In this document: positions 1 through 11,249 of the stretch, piece by piece
Numbering within the stretch: position 1 is the first letter of the stretch
Layout: each line of letters starts with the position of its first letter
Origin: Lepidostoma basale
Lineage: Eukaryota; Arthropoda; Insecta; Trichoptera; Lepidostomatidae
Direction: 5' to 3'
Assembly: GCA_022606425.2 (NCBI GenBank)
Contig: JAHDVF020001503.1
Coordinates: 248,001-312,000, forward strand
Length of the DNA: 64,000 nt
Notes under the pieces: generated by a model
Seen by the model: only the letters and a program-made list of their open reading frames with translations
Database searches by the model: none
What the model was told of the DNA's origin: nothing
Position numbers and translations under genes: made by a program

Positions 1-135
1 AATTTAAACATTTATACTTTGTTCTACTATACTTTTTAACATTTTAAAACACGTCTTAATGCGCCCTTGAGGTGATTACATCACAAAAACGGCGCTATGA
101 AAGTTAGCATATTATTATTATTATTATAATTATTA
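1..135 (+). mobile_element. LINE-H 3' end with ATT tail
   Basis: Matches 59360-59520 closely. Contains the LINE-H 3' stem-loop (GCGCC ... GGTGATTACATCAC ... GGCGC) followed by an ATT-repeat tail. The 5' part lies outside the window. Confidence 0.8.
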
Positions 136-339
136 CCCGCCGCTTACCCGAAGCTGTTACAGGATGCAGCGGCGCCCCTTCGTCAGCTTCGCTCAAACAA
201 TCCCTAGGCCCGCGCCCCATCCACGCAGGACATACATTAGCTAGAGAATGCACCATTCCAGAAAGAAAGCAAAAGGGTGTCTAGGCCACGTTTGACCCAG
301 TTTAATTTCAATCCACTTCTATGTCCCAATCTAACAAAA

Positions 340-785
340 CAAAGCAAAATATGGTACATGATTTTATGGGCATGGACCCTTAAAGTCAATGTTATGAACC
401 AATTGGAGGTCTTTGAGATGTGGATACACCGAAGGATGTTACGCATCTCCTGGACTGACATGGTCAGCAACACAAACGTTCTCCATAGAGCCAGAGTTGA
501 CAGAGAGTTGCTGGCCAACATCAAAGTCCGTAAGGTGTCCTACTTGGGCCATGTTCTGAGAGGCAAAAAGTACGCACTGTTACATCTGATCTTGGAGGGT
601 AAGATTGAGGGTCGACGAGGTGTTGGGAGAAGGCGGGTTTCCTGGCTAAGGAACATCCGAGAGTGGACGGGGCTGAGGACCGTGGGGGAGCTGTTTCGAG
701 CTGCCCAGGACAGGGAGGCCTACTCAAGGGTGATAGTCAACGTTGGGGAGACCTGACAGGACACGGAAGGAAGAAGAAGATTATA
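340..785 (+). mobile_element. LINE-C (RTE/BovB-like) C-terminal fragment
   Basis: Encodes NQLEVFEMWIHRRMLRISWT then VRKVSYLGHVLRGKKYALLH and GRRRVSWLRNIREWTGLRTV, the standard C-terminal domain of RTE-type reverse transcriptases (often annotated craniofacial development protein 2-like). Ends ...VNVGET, a stop at 754-756, and an AAG-rich 3' tail. 5'-truncated. Confidence 0.85.
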
Positions 786-889
786 AAATTGTGACAGAGT
801 GTGGGATGGGAGGGAAAACTTTGGAATGACGAAAAAAATAAAGAAATCTATAGTAAATAGAGAAAACAGTCATGGACACTAGTAAAAAG

Positions 890-1438
890 AAAACTAACTA
901 ACTAACCATAGTCTCCCCGAAGGGGTAGGCAGAAAGAATGGACTGCCAAACTTTTCTTTCCTGATATATTTCTCAATTCGATTCCTCAACATTACATCGT
1001 GTCATGCACGCGCGTCGATTTCTCTGACTCCTCACATGGCCGACATTCAATGTTTGATTTATTTGATCGTGCCACGTTTTACTCGGTCTTCTGATTCTAT
1101 TTCTGGTTCCATTTACATCATTAACATATAATTTTTTTATCATTCTTTCTTCATTCATTCTTTCCAAACCATCTTAATGATCCTTTCATTATTTTGTTCA
1201 TAACACCGTCATTTTCATTCGACACTCTATCATACACAGAGTATTACACATTCGTCTAAGATATCTAATTTCTACTGCATTTATTCTACTTCCATCCTTC
1301 TTTTGCCAGTTCCATGCTTCGCTTCCATACATAAGGGTCGGTACAAGAACACCATTGTGCACTGCCATTCTAGCTTTTTTGTTTGCGATGACAACTTTAA
1401 GTGCACCATTCACTTTGTTGCCTGCCCCAACCCTTCAA
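890..1438 (-). mobile_element. LINE-A fragment
   Basis: Minus copy with an outer TTAG-repeat tail and gagacggcgtgatgg-type end. It encodes the C-terminal part with frame breaks, including SEAWNWQKKDGSRINAVEIR and WHDQINQTLNVGHVRSQRNR. Confidence 0.85.
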
Positions 1439-1689
1439 TTTAAATATAATATGTTATATTCTCGTATCTTGGTACGTCAGGTTGGCGTCGCCTTTTTTGT
1501 TTTTTTCCATCCATTAGTCCCTGTTTGAACAAGTATAAATGCCTTAACTTTAAATAAATTAAACACACCGATTATTATGAAGAATACATTAAAGATTGCT
1601 ACATTTGGAGCACCCCTAAACACCTTTCCTACCCCATAAATATTAATCCCAACACTTTCAAGTGCATTCCAATTACGCAATTAATTTCC

Positions 1690-1868
1690 ATTTCATTGTG
1701 GCGAGGTCCTCTGTACTATAATACACGTGGTATTGTCCCTCGGTCCGCAAATCGTAAATCAAAACAGAATCTCGCCTGGAATGTTCCACAATGCGTGTAA
1801 ATTTCGCCCAGACGGACCTTTTCGCACAATGGAACATTGTTCTCGAATGCCATCAAAGTATGAAAGCC
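1690..1868 (-). other. Unique segment with good acceptor, possible host exon
   Basis: On the minus strand tttcatttgtttcatag precedes 1867. One frame encodes LSYFDGIREQCSIVRKGPSG then RNLHALWNIPGEILF and a stop. An overlapping frame encodes RRDSVLIYDLRTEGQYHVYY then STEDLATMKWKLIA and a stop. Neither is recognised, and they cannot both be real. Confidence 0.25.
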
Positions 1869-1994
1869 TATGAAACAAATGAAATAAACATTTAATATTG
1901 GATAGTGAAGTTTGGAGTTGGCGGATGTAAAATGAAATTAAAATAAATGCCGTAGAAATGAGATCACTTAGAAGAATGTACGGAAAAACAATGT

Positions 1995-2172
1995 ATTATC
2001 TTCTTCTTTTTTATTTTATTTTATTTCGATACAATGTCGCGCTCTGAGCGTAGTTAGTGCGATAAACAGGAAGATGGAAAACTTGGCTCGCGGTTTTTTC
2101 TTTGTTACACCGTTTTGTGTCCAAATGAGTAGCTTAAATGTTTTTCGTTTGTTATGTTTCATTTGTGTATTA
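1995..2172. other. Unclassified AT-rich repeat fragment
   Basis: Contains a segment shared with 20150-20230 (gagacataacaaacgaaaaacattta and its complement). No coding signal seen. Both copies sit next to LINE fragments, so this is probably the edge of another retroelement. Confidence 0.4.
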
Positions 2173-2865
2173 TGTCTTCTTCTTCTTTTTGTCCGGTCAC
2201 ACCTCCGTGGTGCATAGGGCCTCAAGAAATCTTCTCCACCCGGCTCTATCGCATGCCTGATGCTTAACATCATCCCAAGTGAGGTCTGCTGCCTTAACCT
2301 CGTCCTGCAGGGTTCTTCTCCAGGTGGCTCTAGGTCTGCCTCGCTTTCTCTTTCCCCCCATAGGGGACCAGTCTAGTGCACTCTGAGCGATGCTGGCTGG
2401 GTTCCGTCTCAGAGTGTGACCGATCCACTGCCATTTGCGTCTAGCGACTTGTTCCTTAATTGGCTTTTCGCCTGCCATGGTCTAGAGAACGGCATTTGAC
2501 AATGTATACTTATACTTGTATACAAATACTGGATTTCACCCACCGTGGGTTATCAATTCCTTGCCTTGTCAAGTCTGCTGGCTACATCTTCCTCCGTACC
2601 TCCTGAGCCTGCTATCAGACTACCGAGGTAGCAGAAGCTGGTCGTGGTCACAAGGGGGACACCGTGGAGCAAGATTGGGGTGGAGTCATTTGTGGACACT
2701 CGTAGGTCTACTGTCTTGGACATGTTAATCTTGAGACCTACTTTTCCCGCTTCCTCGTGAAGTCTACAAAATTTCCGCTCTGCATCCACCCGGTTTATCG
2801 AAAGCAAACACAGGTCATCAGCATAATCCAGATCCTCCAACTGGGTATCACGTGTATTATGTATA
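2173..2865 (-). mobile_element. LINE-K (RTE-like) fragment with YADD
   Basis: 5' part encodes DTQLEDLDYADDLCLLSINR, the reverse transcriptase active-site block, then KINMSKTVDLRVSTNDSTPI and FCYLGSLIAGSGGTEEDVAS. A deletion follows, then KWQWIGHTLRRNPASIAQSA and GRPRATWRRTLQDEVKAADL, ending CTTEV stop. A short element-U segment (2500-2550) lies inside. Related copies at 35330-35655 and about 61785-61915. Confidence 0.8.
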
Positions 2866-2906
2866 AATAAATAAATAAATAACATAAATAAATAAATAAA
2901 CATTAT

Positions 2907-3575
2907 AGGCAGAGACGATGACCGCCACACTCTTCTATCCTGACACGCTTCTCTAGCCTTCATATACAGCGTGCCATGCACTGTCGCTTCTAACGCAATA
3001 GGCAGAGACGATGGACCGCCACACTCTTCCATTCCGACACGATTCTCTAGCCTTCACATTCATACAGCGTGTCATGCAGTGCCGCTTTTTACACTATAGG
3101 TAGAGACGATGGACCGCCACACTCTTCCACTCTGACACGCTTCTCTAGCCTTCACATTCATACAGCGTGTCATGCACTGTGACTTCTTATACTATAGGAA
3201 GAGACGATGGACCGCCACACTCTTCCACCCTGACACGATTCTCTAGCCTTCACATTCATACAGCGTGTCATGCACTGTGACTTCTTATACTATAGGAAGA
3301 GACGATGGACCGCCACACTCTTCCACCCTGACACGATTCTCTAGCCTTCACATTCATACAGCGTGTCATGCACTGTCGCTTCTAACACAATTGGCAGAGA
3401 CGATGGACCGCCACACTCTTCCATCCTGACACGTTTCTCTAACCTTCACATTCATAGAGCGCATCATGCACTGTCGTTTTTAATACAATAGGCAGGGATG
3501 ATGGACCGTCACACTCTTCCATCCTGACACGCATCTCTAGCCATCACATTCATACAGTGTGTCCTGCACTATGTT
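2907..3575 (-). repeat. 98-bp satellite array S98-1
   Basis: About 6.5 tandem copies of a 98-bp unit with core ctagccttcacattcatac and gacgatggaccgccacac. In LINE-A sense (minus strand) the unit reads like the last 84 bp of the LINE-A coding region. Copies differ by several percent. Abuts LINE-B on the right. Confidence 0.92.
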
Positions 3576-3577
3576 CA

Positions 3578-4032
3578 AATGAAATCAAATCAGTTTATTT
3601 TCTCAAAAGACATTACAAACATTTTTTATAGTTTAAGGCATCTATTGAGAACAGGTAAAACATAAGGAATATATAATACCAGGAACGCATGAGAGATGGT
3701 TCGACATTAGGAATACAAAATACTCTCCAAAGTCAAGAGTATTTGTCTTCTGAATGTACTTTCACGAATATGAAAGACATCGTTTGACAAGTTTGATTGC
3801 TCTCCCCACCGGCATCACCAGAGGCAGGTTGGTTCTGCATGCTGGGAGATAAAACAGTCTGTGCTGACGCTGTCGAAGATAGCCATCCGGAACATAAAGA
3901 TGGATAGCCTCCAAGATGACGGAGTTCTCAAAGAATCCCCTGATAAGTCTGAAGAAATGGGTAAGTGTGCACCCATCCCTTCTTATCTGTAAACTATTGG
4001 TCCCCAGCATGCCCAAGAGGAATGCAGTGTTA
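3578..4032 (-). mobile_element. LINE-B (Jockey/CR1-like) 3' fragment
   Basis: Starts at the 3' tail (aaatcaaatcag on plus), passes through the 3' UTR, then encodes LGMLGTNSLQIRRDGCTLTH, VPDGYLRQRQHRLFYLPACR and TNLPLVMPVGRAIKLVKR. Closest to the copy at 49370-50145. Confidence 0.85.
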
Positions 4033-4370
4033 AAGAAGTGAATGTGAAGTTAATCGTGTCGCGATTGTGTGAGGTTATGAAAAGCCGCACAGGGGTGAAA
4101 GCGATGCTGTGTCCATCATGCATAGAACTAACGCGTCATTTTATCTCGAGGTTCACAGATGGATGGGTTTCAAAGAGACTGGCACATCACCCTTCAGGCG
4201 GCCGCTTCATACATGGTAAATGTTACTAAACAAAGATATGTTCTTTCATAACGTATTGATGATTAATTATTGTATATTTTATTAACTGAACAATATTTTT
4301 GGCCCTGTTAAATAATGAAATTTAATTATTTAGTTTAATTTAATTAAAATAGTCCATTGTAGAATACCTT
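4033..4370 (+). other. Unique segment, open frame of unknown status
   Basis: 4041-4213 is open and encodes KLIVSRLCEVMKSRTGVKAM, then ELTRHFISRFTDGWVSKRLA and HHPSGGRFIH before a G/GTAAAT donor-like site. It resembles a host exon whose acceptor side was disrupted by LINE-B, but I do not recognise it. 4214-4370 is AT-rich with nothing visible. Confidence 0.3.
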
Positions 4371-4858
4371 GTGTATGGAAGCGAAGCATGAACTGGCAAA
4401 AGAAGGATGAAAGTAGAATAAATGCAGTAGAAATGAGATCTCTTAGACGAATGTGTGATACTCTGCGTATGATAGAGTGTCGAATGAAAATATAAGAAGT
4501 GAATGCGGTGCGAGTGATGGTGTCATGAACAAAATAATGAAAGGATCATTAAGATGGTTTGGACATATGGAAATGATGAATGAAGAAAGAATGGTAAAAT
4601 AATTATATGTTAATGATGTAAATGGAACCAGAAATAGAATCGGAAGACCGAGGAAAACGTGGCACGATCAAATAAATCAAATATTGAATGTCGGCCATGT
4701 GAGGAGTCAGAGAAATCGACGCGCGTGCATCACACGATGCATGAATGTTGAGGAAGCGAATTGAGAAATATGTCAGGAAAGAAAAGTGTGGCAGGCCATT
4801 CTTTCTGCCTACCCCTTCGGGGAGACGGCGTGATGGTTAGTTAGTTAGTTAGTCAGTC
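4371..4858 (+). mobile_element. LINE-A fragment with TTAG tail
   Basis: Covers WNWQKKDESRINAVEMRSLR through the C-terminus, with frameshifts and stops, ending in the gttagttagttagt tail. Confidence 0.85.
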
Positions 4859-5220
4859 CATTGTTTTGGCCGAAACACTATGATACTTCAACATTATTAC
4901 TATTTCGCCAACCGATGTTGGCATCATCAGGTGTTACAAAAAAACTGTAACTGTGTAGTTTGTAACAAAGATAAAAACGACATGAAACCAAAAAATCCTA
5001 TACATCAGAAGGAACCCAAATATGCCGACGTCAGTGAGGCAGTACTCTTTCCAGAATTTGAAACTCTTTCCACTGTCACTTGAAATGTCCAAATCCGAGA
5101 CGATTAGATTTAACGTCCGAATCGCTCTTCCTACTGGCATCACCAAAGGCAGGATGGTTCTGCGTGACGGAGCAAAGAACAATTGATGTCAGGAATAAAA
5201 ATACCTATTTGAAAATTAGC

Positions 5221-5275
5221 TTGTATTCAACATTAATGTTGATTGTAATGTCTTTTGAATTAATAAACTTATTTG
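5221..5275 (+). mobile_element. LINE-B 3' terminus interrupted by element U
   Basis: Carries the LINE-B 3' terminal phrase (gtaatgtcttttgaattaataaac), interrupted at acttatttg. The phrase resumes at 5876 with the same 9 bases followed by atttgatg. Confidence 0.7.
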
Positions 5276-5875
5276 TATTTGTGAAATGTATACTTATATC
5301 TGTATACGAATCCTGGATTTTCACCTGTGGGTGGTTAATTTAAATTTTTAATTGTATCTCAATAGAGACGAAGAAACAAACTGGAAACTGAATATGGATG
5401 ATCAAGGTGTTTACAGGACTTATGACCTGTCATTGGTTGGGTTAAGCGCACGCTTTATGTAATTACAACATTCCCCATTCCACCATTGTTATTATGATCA
5501 TGCATGATACATTTTTGGAAGTTGTATATATACTCCAAATCCATACCTATCTTCACGTGTCAGTTCCAGTTAGCCATCTATGTAGATTTGATTGTACTAA
5601 TTAATTTTTTAAGATTAATCTATACAATCCACCCACTAACGCCATCTATGAAGAATGATTGTTTAGCATTTAGCAAACTACTTTATTAACACAATGCGCA
5701 GGTGCAAATCCAGGATTCGTATACAGATATAAGTATACATTTCACAAATATTTGTAAATATTCTGGTCAATTCTTTGGCGTATAAAATAGGAGTGATACT
5801 CCAGGCGACTTCTAAAACAGTGCGCTAGGAGGCGGTAGCCTCTTCGTCTCTATTGAGATACAATTAAAAATTTAA
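5276..5875. mobile_element. Element U (composite short element, 600 bp) with 9-bp duplication
   Basis: Flanked by acttatttg at 5267-5275 and 5876-5884. Inside are two nested inverted-repeat pairs: about 50 bp near 5276-5328 against 5698-5751 (gtatacttatatctgtatac core), and about 35 bp at 5340-5375 against 5841-5876 (aattgtatctcaatagagac core). No transposase. Non-autonomous, class uncertain. Confidence 0.7.
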
Positions 5876-5944
5876 ACTTATTTGATTTGATGTCCCTTTA
5901 GTCATTTTGGTCATAACGCTTATATTATCTTTTTATATTTTCAT

Positions 5945-6530
5945 TTGACACTCTCAAACAAAATTGATTTGATCATATACAGATTTACATACATTCGTCT
6001 AAGAGATCAAATGCATTTATTTGACTTTAATTATGTTTTGTTGAGAATTGGACTAAGCTGGGCAGCTAGCGGAAACATGAGTTACATCCTTAAAAACCGG
6101 CCAATACCGATCAACCTGAAACGAAAAGTCTATGAAGCCTGCGTTCTGCCAGTTGGTACTTATGGTCTTGAAACTGTTACATTGTCCAAACAAAGTGCCG
6201 AGAAACTGCGAGTGACCCAAAGAGCCATGGAAAGAGCCATGTTAGGAATAAGCCTAAGAGACAGAGTCAGAAACGAAACGGTATGAGAAAAAACAAAGGT
6301 CACTGACATCATCCACCGGGTGGCGACTCTAAAATGGCAATGGGCAGGTCACGTAGCCAGATCCTCAGACAAAAGTGGACAAGAAGACTGCTGACTTGGA
6401 GACCGTGGAACAGACACGTCGGAATAACCTGGATGCAGTTTACACAGTACAGAGTGACATTGAAGTGAATGGAGGAGTCCTTTGTCCAGGAGTGGACGGG
6501 AATAGGCTGAGGAAGAAGAAGAAGATGTTT
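5945..6530 (+). mobile_element. LINE-D (RTE-like) fragment
   Basis: Encodes YEACVLPVGTYGLETVTLSK then KLRVTQRAMERAMLGISLRD and the DIIHRVATLKWQWAGHVAR motif across a stop, then a degraded W-QFTQ end and an AAG tail. Second copy at 30765-32400. Confidence 0.8.
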
Positions 6531-6959
6531 TGTTGATTGAAAAACTCTTGTTTAAACTTCTTAATTTATGTCAAACCACAATTTCATGAATTATTTTTGA
6601 TTTTGCGAGTTCACCTCTCTGATCCGCTGTACAGATACAAGGGGGTGCGGTGTTAAATTCAGGGATGATATTTTCACCCCTCGTAATTGTGTAATAGCCC
6701 GGAAGTGCCAGATAAGGAAATACTGCCGGTTCCGCTTGAAATGGCTATGATATGCATTTTATGACAGGGATTGCTGATTTTTACATAATATTTATGTACA
6801 ACAATGTTTTTGACGCTCTTTTTACATAAGGGAGTATGTCTTCTACATTTTTAAGTAATTATTATAATAATCTGCTTGTAATAAACTGCTCAGACCTGGT
6901 CCAACTAGTAAAGTATCATGTACCATCAAGGTCTAAGAGACAGCATCAACTCTTTCATT

Positions 6960-7157
6960 TTCAAATCAAATCAAGTCAGTTTATTTTCTCAAAAGACATT
7001 ACAAACATTTTTTATAGTTTAAGGCATCTATTGAGAACAGGTAAAACATAATAAATATATAATACCAGGAACGCATGAGAGATGGTTCGACATTAGGAAT
7101 ACAAGATACCCTCCAAAGTCAAGAGTATTTGTCTTCTGAATGTACTTTCACGAATAT
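6960..7157 (-). mobile_element. LINE-B 3' UTR fragment
   Basis: tcaaatcaaatcaagtcagt tail side followed by the conserved 3' UTR segment, ending at tactttcacgaatat, where an element-U end is joined. Confidence 0.75.
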
Positions 7158-7215
7158 CTCGATCACCATATTCTGTTCCCAATTTGCATCTTCGTCTCTA
7201 TTGAGATACAATTAA
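7158..7215 (+). mobile_element. Element U right end
   Basis: Contains cttcgtctctattgagatac, the conserved right end of element U, joined to LINE-B on one side and LINE-I on the other. Confidence 0.6.
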
Positions 7216-7219
7216 TCCA

Positions 7220-7552
7220 ATCTTCTCTGGTTTCAATCCTGGGATTGGTTTGCAGCAATTTCCTCCATTATTCTCTTCCATTTTTCCCTGTCTTGTGCGG
7301 CTCTTTTGAGATTTGCATATGATGAGCAGCGTACGTCCACCAACAGGTCCTCCAGGTACTCTCGGCGTGGGCGTCCCCTAGGGTTTGTCCCCTCGATCAT
7401 ACCCTCCATTATGGCATGCAAGAGACCTTCTTGACGTATTACATGGCCGATCCATCTTGCACGCCTTTCGGACAAGGTCCTGAGCAGGTGCCTTCCTCCT
7501 TCGATTCCTTGAAGAACTTCCTCATTCGTGATGTGGTCTCTCCAGGAAATCC
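7220..7552 (-). mobile_element. LINE-I (RTE-like) fragment
   Basis: Encodes WRDHITNEEVLQGIEGGRHL-type residues, SERRARWIGHVIRQEGLLHA, PRGRPRREYLEDLLVDVRCS and ends IAANQSQD stop. Other copies at 37370-37790, 40890-41340 and 46265-48020. Confidence 0.8.
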
Positions 7553-7579
7553 AATAACAAGATACAATAATATAAAAAA

Positions 7580-8450
7580 AAAAATTATTCGCAATGGGTG
7601 AAATCCAGTATGAAATCTACAAGAATTTGTATACATTCAAAATGTTGTTGTATAAATAAAACTGGTACATGCAGGCATAACATTGGAGAGACATCTCCAG
7701 GCGAAATCTAGTACTGTATGATTTGCAGAGACTTTCACAGTACTCGTACATTAATAAAGGTTTTCTGCTTAATGCTTTCTAATCTTAATAGATGACGCTA
7801 GTGTAGAGTGAACTTAAAAATGTAAAAATAGGCGTAGAAACCTACCATATATACAAGTTCCAAAAAATTGTCAGACGTGGTGGTCATAAGGCGGAATGGG
7901 GAATGTTGTTAAACGTGAAGCGATCGCTCAACCCAACCAATGACAGGTCATAAGTCCTGTAAGCGCCTCGGCCACCACCTTCTCTTCCCAGAAAACATAT
8001 TTTGCATCGTCTCTATTGAGATACAATTAATCCTTATAAAATAAAAATAATTTATCCGCAATGGGTGAAATCCAGTATTTGTCTACAAGAATTTGTATAC
8101 ATTCAAAATGTTGTTGTACATGTTAATCTTTTTAAGATTAATCTATATAATCCACACACTAACGCCATCTATGGAGATTAATTTTTAGCATTTAGCAAAC
8201 TACTTTATTAACACAATGTGAAGGCTATCGCCATTAGCGCATTGTTTAGAAGCCGCCTGGAGATGTCACTCCTATCTATATGCCAAAGAATTGACCAGAA
8301 TGATTACAAATATTTTTTTGTGAATGTATACTTATACTTGTACGAGAATCCTGGTTTTCACCCATTAAATTTCATGAATTTATCACCCACCATGGGTGAA
8401 ATCCAGGATTCGTGTACAAGTATACTCGTATGTATACATTCACAAAAAAA
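7580..8450 (+). mobile_element. Two head-to-tail element-U units
   Basis: Unit order (cgcaatgggtgaaatccagt, gtatacattcaaaatgttg, middle with gatgacgctagtgtagag, ccaaccaatgacaggtcata, then ctctattgagatacaatta) runs 7580-8035 and starts again at 8050. A partial inverted unit follows to 8450. Tandem arrangement differs from simple MITEs. Confidence 0.65.
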
Positions 8451-8855
8451 TATCACTGAAATATATATGGTTTTATTTTATTTCAAAGTACGAGCGCTCT
8501 TAATGAAAAACCCGTTACAAAATAGAATCCCTTCGCATTTGGGTGGAGTGTAATGTTATATTATATTTCCAGACCATTTCATTCCTTATCTACTTTGCTC
8601 TCATTATCAGCCAGGCATGAATGGGCGCCCCTCGAATGGACCGAAATAAGCGGTGGAATAACCCATTAAGCAATGTCAGTCTTCCGTTCTTCCTCTACCA
8701 GATCGCATCGAGACTGATCATCCAATCTGCGACAGTTAAAACTATTAGCCCCACATTGTTAACTCGCTGTTGAAGCGTGCATCTCAAATCTAAAGGGATA
8801 TCCGTTGTGAATTTTTTTTTGCTTGAATCGTCTTCTTATTCTTGTTCTAGTTCTT
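8451..8855. other. No gene seen
   Basis: AT-rich single-copy sequence between element U and the pyrimidine tract; no exon-like open frame or known repeat recognised. Confidence 0.5.
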
Positions 8856-9320
8856 CTTGATCGGGGTTCTACTTGTTTATGATCTTCTTGTTTTTGTTCT
8901 ACTTGTTCTTGTTCTTGTTCTTCTTGTTCTTGATCTTCTTGTGCTTCTTGTTCTTGTTCTTCTTGTTCTTGTTCTTCTTGTTCATGTTCTTCTTGTTCTT
9001 ATTCTTCTTCCTCATCTTATTTTTCCTCTTCTCATTCTTCTCGTAATTATTATTATTCTTCTTCCTCCTCTTCTTCTTCTTTGCCTTCTCCTTCTTCTCC
9101 TTATTCTTCTTCTTCTTCTTATTCTTTCTCCTTCTCTTCTTATTTTTCTAATTATTCTTCTTCTTGATCTTCTCTTTCTTCTTCCTCCTTTTCTACTTAT
9201 TCTTTGTCCTCCTCTTGTTCTTCTTCATCTTCTTCTTCCTCTTATTCTCATTCTTTTTCTTCATCTTTTCTTCCTCTTCTATCTCTTCTTATTACTTCTT
9301 CTCCTCTTATTCTCATATGA
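8840..9320 (+). repeat. TTC/CTT-rich pyrimidine tract
   Basis: Imperfect ttctttgttc and ttcttcctc repeats for nearly 480 bp on the plus strand. Simple-sequence DNA; the open frames through it are low-complexity artefacts. Confidence 0.9.
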
Positions 9321-9600
9321 AATTCTGCGCCATTGAGCTCCTGCCACTCTCTCGATGTCACCGGACCCATCTTGCTTGTGGTCTGTGTCGCCACTCCAGG
9401 GTGCGTCTGGTCGACTCATCATCCATAGTTCTTAGGTTGGTCTTTTCTCTGATCCATTCGTTTCCTGTCTCACTGGCTGATGTCCAACTCCCTCCTCTGT
9501 ATTGCCCGCTGGGTCACTCGGAGTTTCTGTATTGTTTTTCTTTTGAATGTCAGTCCTGGGAGGCTGCACATGTTGCAGCTTGATCATAATTATCGTCTTC
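9320..9600 (-). mobile_element. RTE-like LINE fragment, poorly preserved
   Basis: Minus strand has GH-type and W-rich remnants in several frames and ends beside the LINE-F 3' tail. Assignment is weak and based on composition and neighbours. Confidence 0.35.
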
Positions 9601-10050
9601 TTCTTCTTTAAATAGATCTGACGATCTGTGACACAGAAGTCATATCTCGTCGGATGATGAGATCCAGCTGTCCCTCCATCTCTTAGGCGGTCTTCCAGGT
9701 GGGCGGTGTCCGGAGGGGATTTCATAAGCGGCTGTATATGCAAGTCTGTCACAGTGTGTACTCCAGTATCTTCTTCTGGATCTACTCCACTGAACGATAT
9801 CCTCTATTTCGCAAGTTTTTCTTATGTCTGCGTTGCGGACACGATCTTTGAGAGTTTTTCCAGTAATTGATCTTAGGACCTTCATCTCCGATGTTCTTAG
9901 TAGTCCCTTGGTTCGCACAGTGTCAGCCCGCGTCTCTACAGCGTACGTCATGATAGGTCGCACGCATGTTTTATAAATTCTGATCTTGCTGTCGATACGT
10001 ATGTGCTTGTTCTTCCAGACCAGATTCTTCAGGCATCCTGACACGGCAGA
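9600..10050 (-). mobile_element. LINE-F (RTE-like) fragment
   Basis: Encodes RIYKTCVRPIMTYAVETRAD, LLRTSEMKVLRSITGKTLKD, ADIRKTCEIEDIVQWSRSRR and GHRPPGRPPKRWRDSWISSS. AAG-rich 3' tail at the left. Nearly identical copy at 22130-22558, where an in-frame REHVARMDG-type segment is intact; here it is shortened. Confidence 0.85.
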
Positions 10051-10319
10051 GGTTTTAATGACTTGATTTTTATCATTAAATATTATAATTATTTCAATGA
10101 ATGTGTATAAGTAAACTATATGTATAGCACAGGCAAGCGAAGGTTCAGGACAGTATAAAATTGTCGTTAAAACAAGTGTTCGCTCTAAGAGGGTGCAGGT
10201 TAAGCGGGTTACCCGTAATACGGTAAATAAACACAGGTGTGCGGTATATCGGATAGAACGAAAGATAGAGAAATTTATTTGAGATAGTACTTTTGAATAT
10301 TGATTGCATATTATGTAAG
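10051..10319. other. No gene seen
   Basis: AT-rich single-copy sequence; no splice-bounded open frame or recognised repeat. Confidence 0.5.
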
Positions 10320-10380
10320 AGTATGGCGGTCCATCGTCTCTGACTATTGTGTTAGAAGCGGGAACAGAGCACGAAAGGCT
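10320..10380 (+). repeat. Single partial S98 satellite unit
   Basis: ggcggtccatcgtctctgac and tgttagaagcgggaacag match the 98-bp unit in plus (LINE-A) orientation, isolated from any array. Confidence 0.75.
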
Positions 10381-10384
10381 TGTA

Positions 10385-11085
10385 ATACTTGTTCTTATTC
10401 TTCTTCGAAGGCCCTACAGCCCATATCGAGCCTTGGCCTCTAGTACTCTTCGCTTCTAACTCCTCCTGTCCTCCGCTTCGACCCTCCAATCTGACACTCA
10501 TAACAATTTCGCCCCATCTCTCCCAACTTCATCCTCCCATCGCAGCCTTGGTCGTCCAATTGGTCTTCTACCACCTGGGTGCCACTCCAGCCATCTTTTT
10601 GGGGTTCGCGATGACGGCATCCTCTGCACGTGACCGGCCCATCTCAGTCTATTCAGTCTGACCTGTGTGGAGAGACTGGGAGCTTTGTAAATGTGGTACA
10701 GCTCGTCATTATGCCGTACTCTCCAGCCTTCACCGTCATTCACAGGCCCCAGTATTGTCCCCTGCGCAACACCCTTCTCTCAAAAGTGTCCAGTCGCTCT
10801 GCGGATTTCGCTGTCATTGTCCACGCCTCACATCCATAGGTCACTACTGTTCGGATGATTGTTTTATACAGGATGGTTTTGGTTTTCCAGTGTACGTTTC
10901 TTGATTTGAGCGCTGGTAGTAGAGAGAAGAATGTTTTGATGCCAATTGTGATTCTTCTTTCGATTTCCTTGTGATCTTCATTTTCTTTTGTTATAGACGG
11001 GCCCAGGTAAGTAAAGTCTTCCACCATCTTAAAGTTGTATCTATCCTCGAATCTGATGGTTCACCGTGAGTTATGGGTTGCATTC
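10385..11085 (-). mobile_element. LINE-E1 (RTE-like) fragment
   Basis: Encodes DFTYLGPSITKENEDHKEIE, TIIRTVVTYGCEAWTMTAKS then LNRLRWAGHVQRMPSSRTPK and GRRPIGRPRLRWEDEVGRDG. A frameshift separates the halves near 10740. AAG tail on the left. Confidence 0.8.
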
Positions 11086-11249
11086 CTGGTTTGTTTAATT
11101 ATTTTTGTCTTTTATTTTATTTATTTTTTAAATTAACTTTTGTTTAAAAAAAAAAAACAATTGGGTTATATGGATACATTTTAAGATCTTACTATTAAAT
11201 ATGTATTGTTTCAGATATATTTTATATTGAGTTGTAGTTGTAGTTGTTT

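Noticed and set aside
890..910. TTAG repeats as interstitial telomeric DNA
   Set aside because: The unit is TTAG, not TTAGG, runs are 3-5 copies long, and they always sit at LINE-A 3' ends.
5276..8450. Hammerhead ribozyme in element U, as expected for Penelope-like elements
   Set aside because: No CTGATGA core paired with a GAAA motif was found on either strand by eye.
8857..9336. 159-codon Leu/Val-rich frame resembling a membrane protein
   Set aside because: Lies wholly within the TTC/CTT-rich tract; composition artefact.
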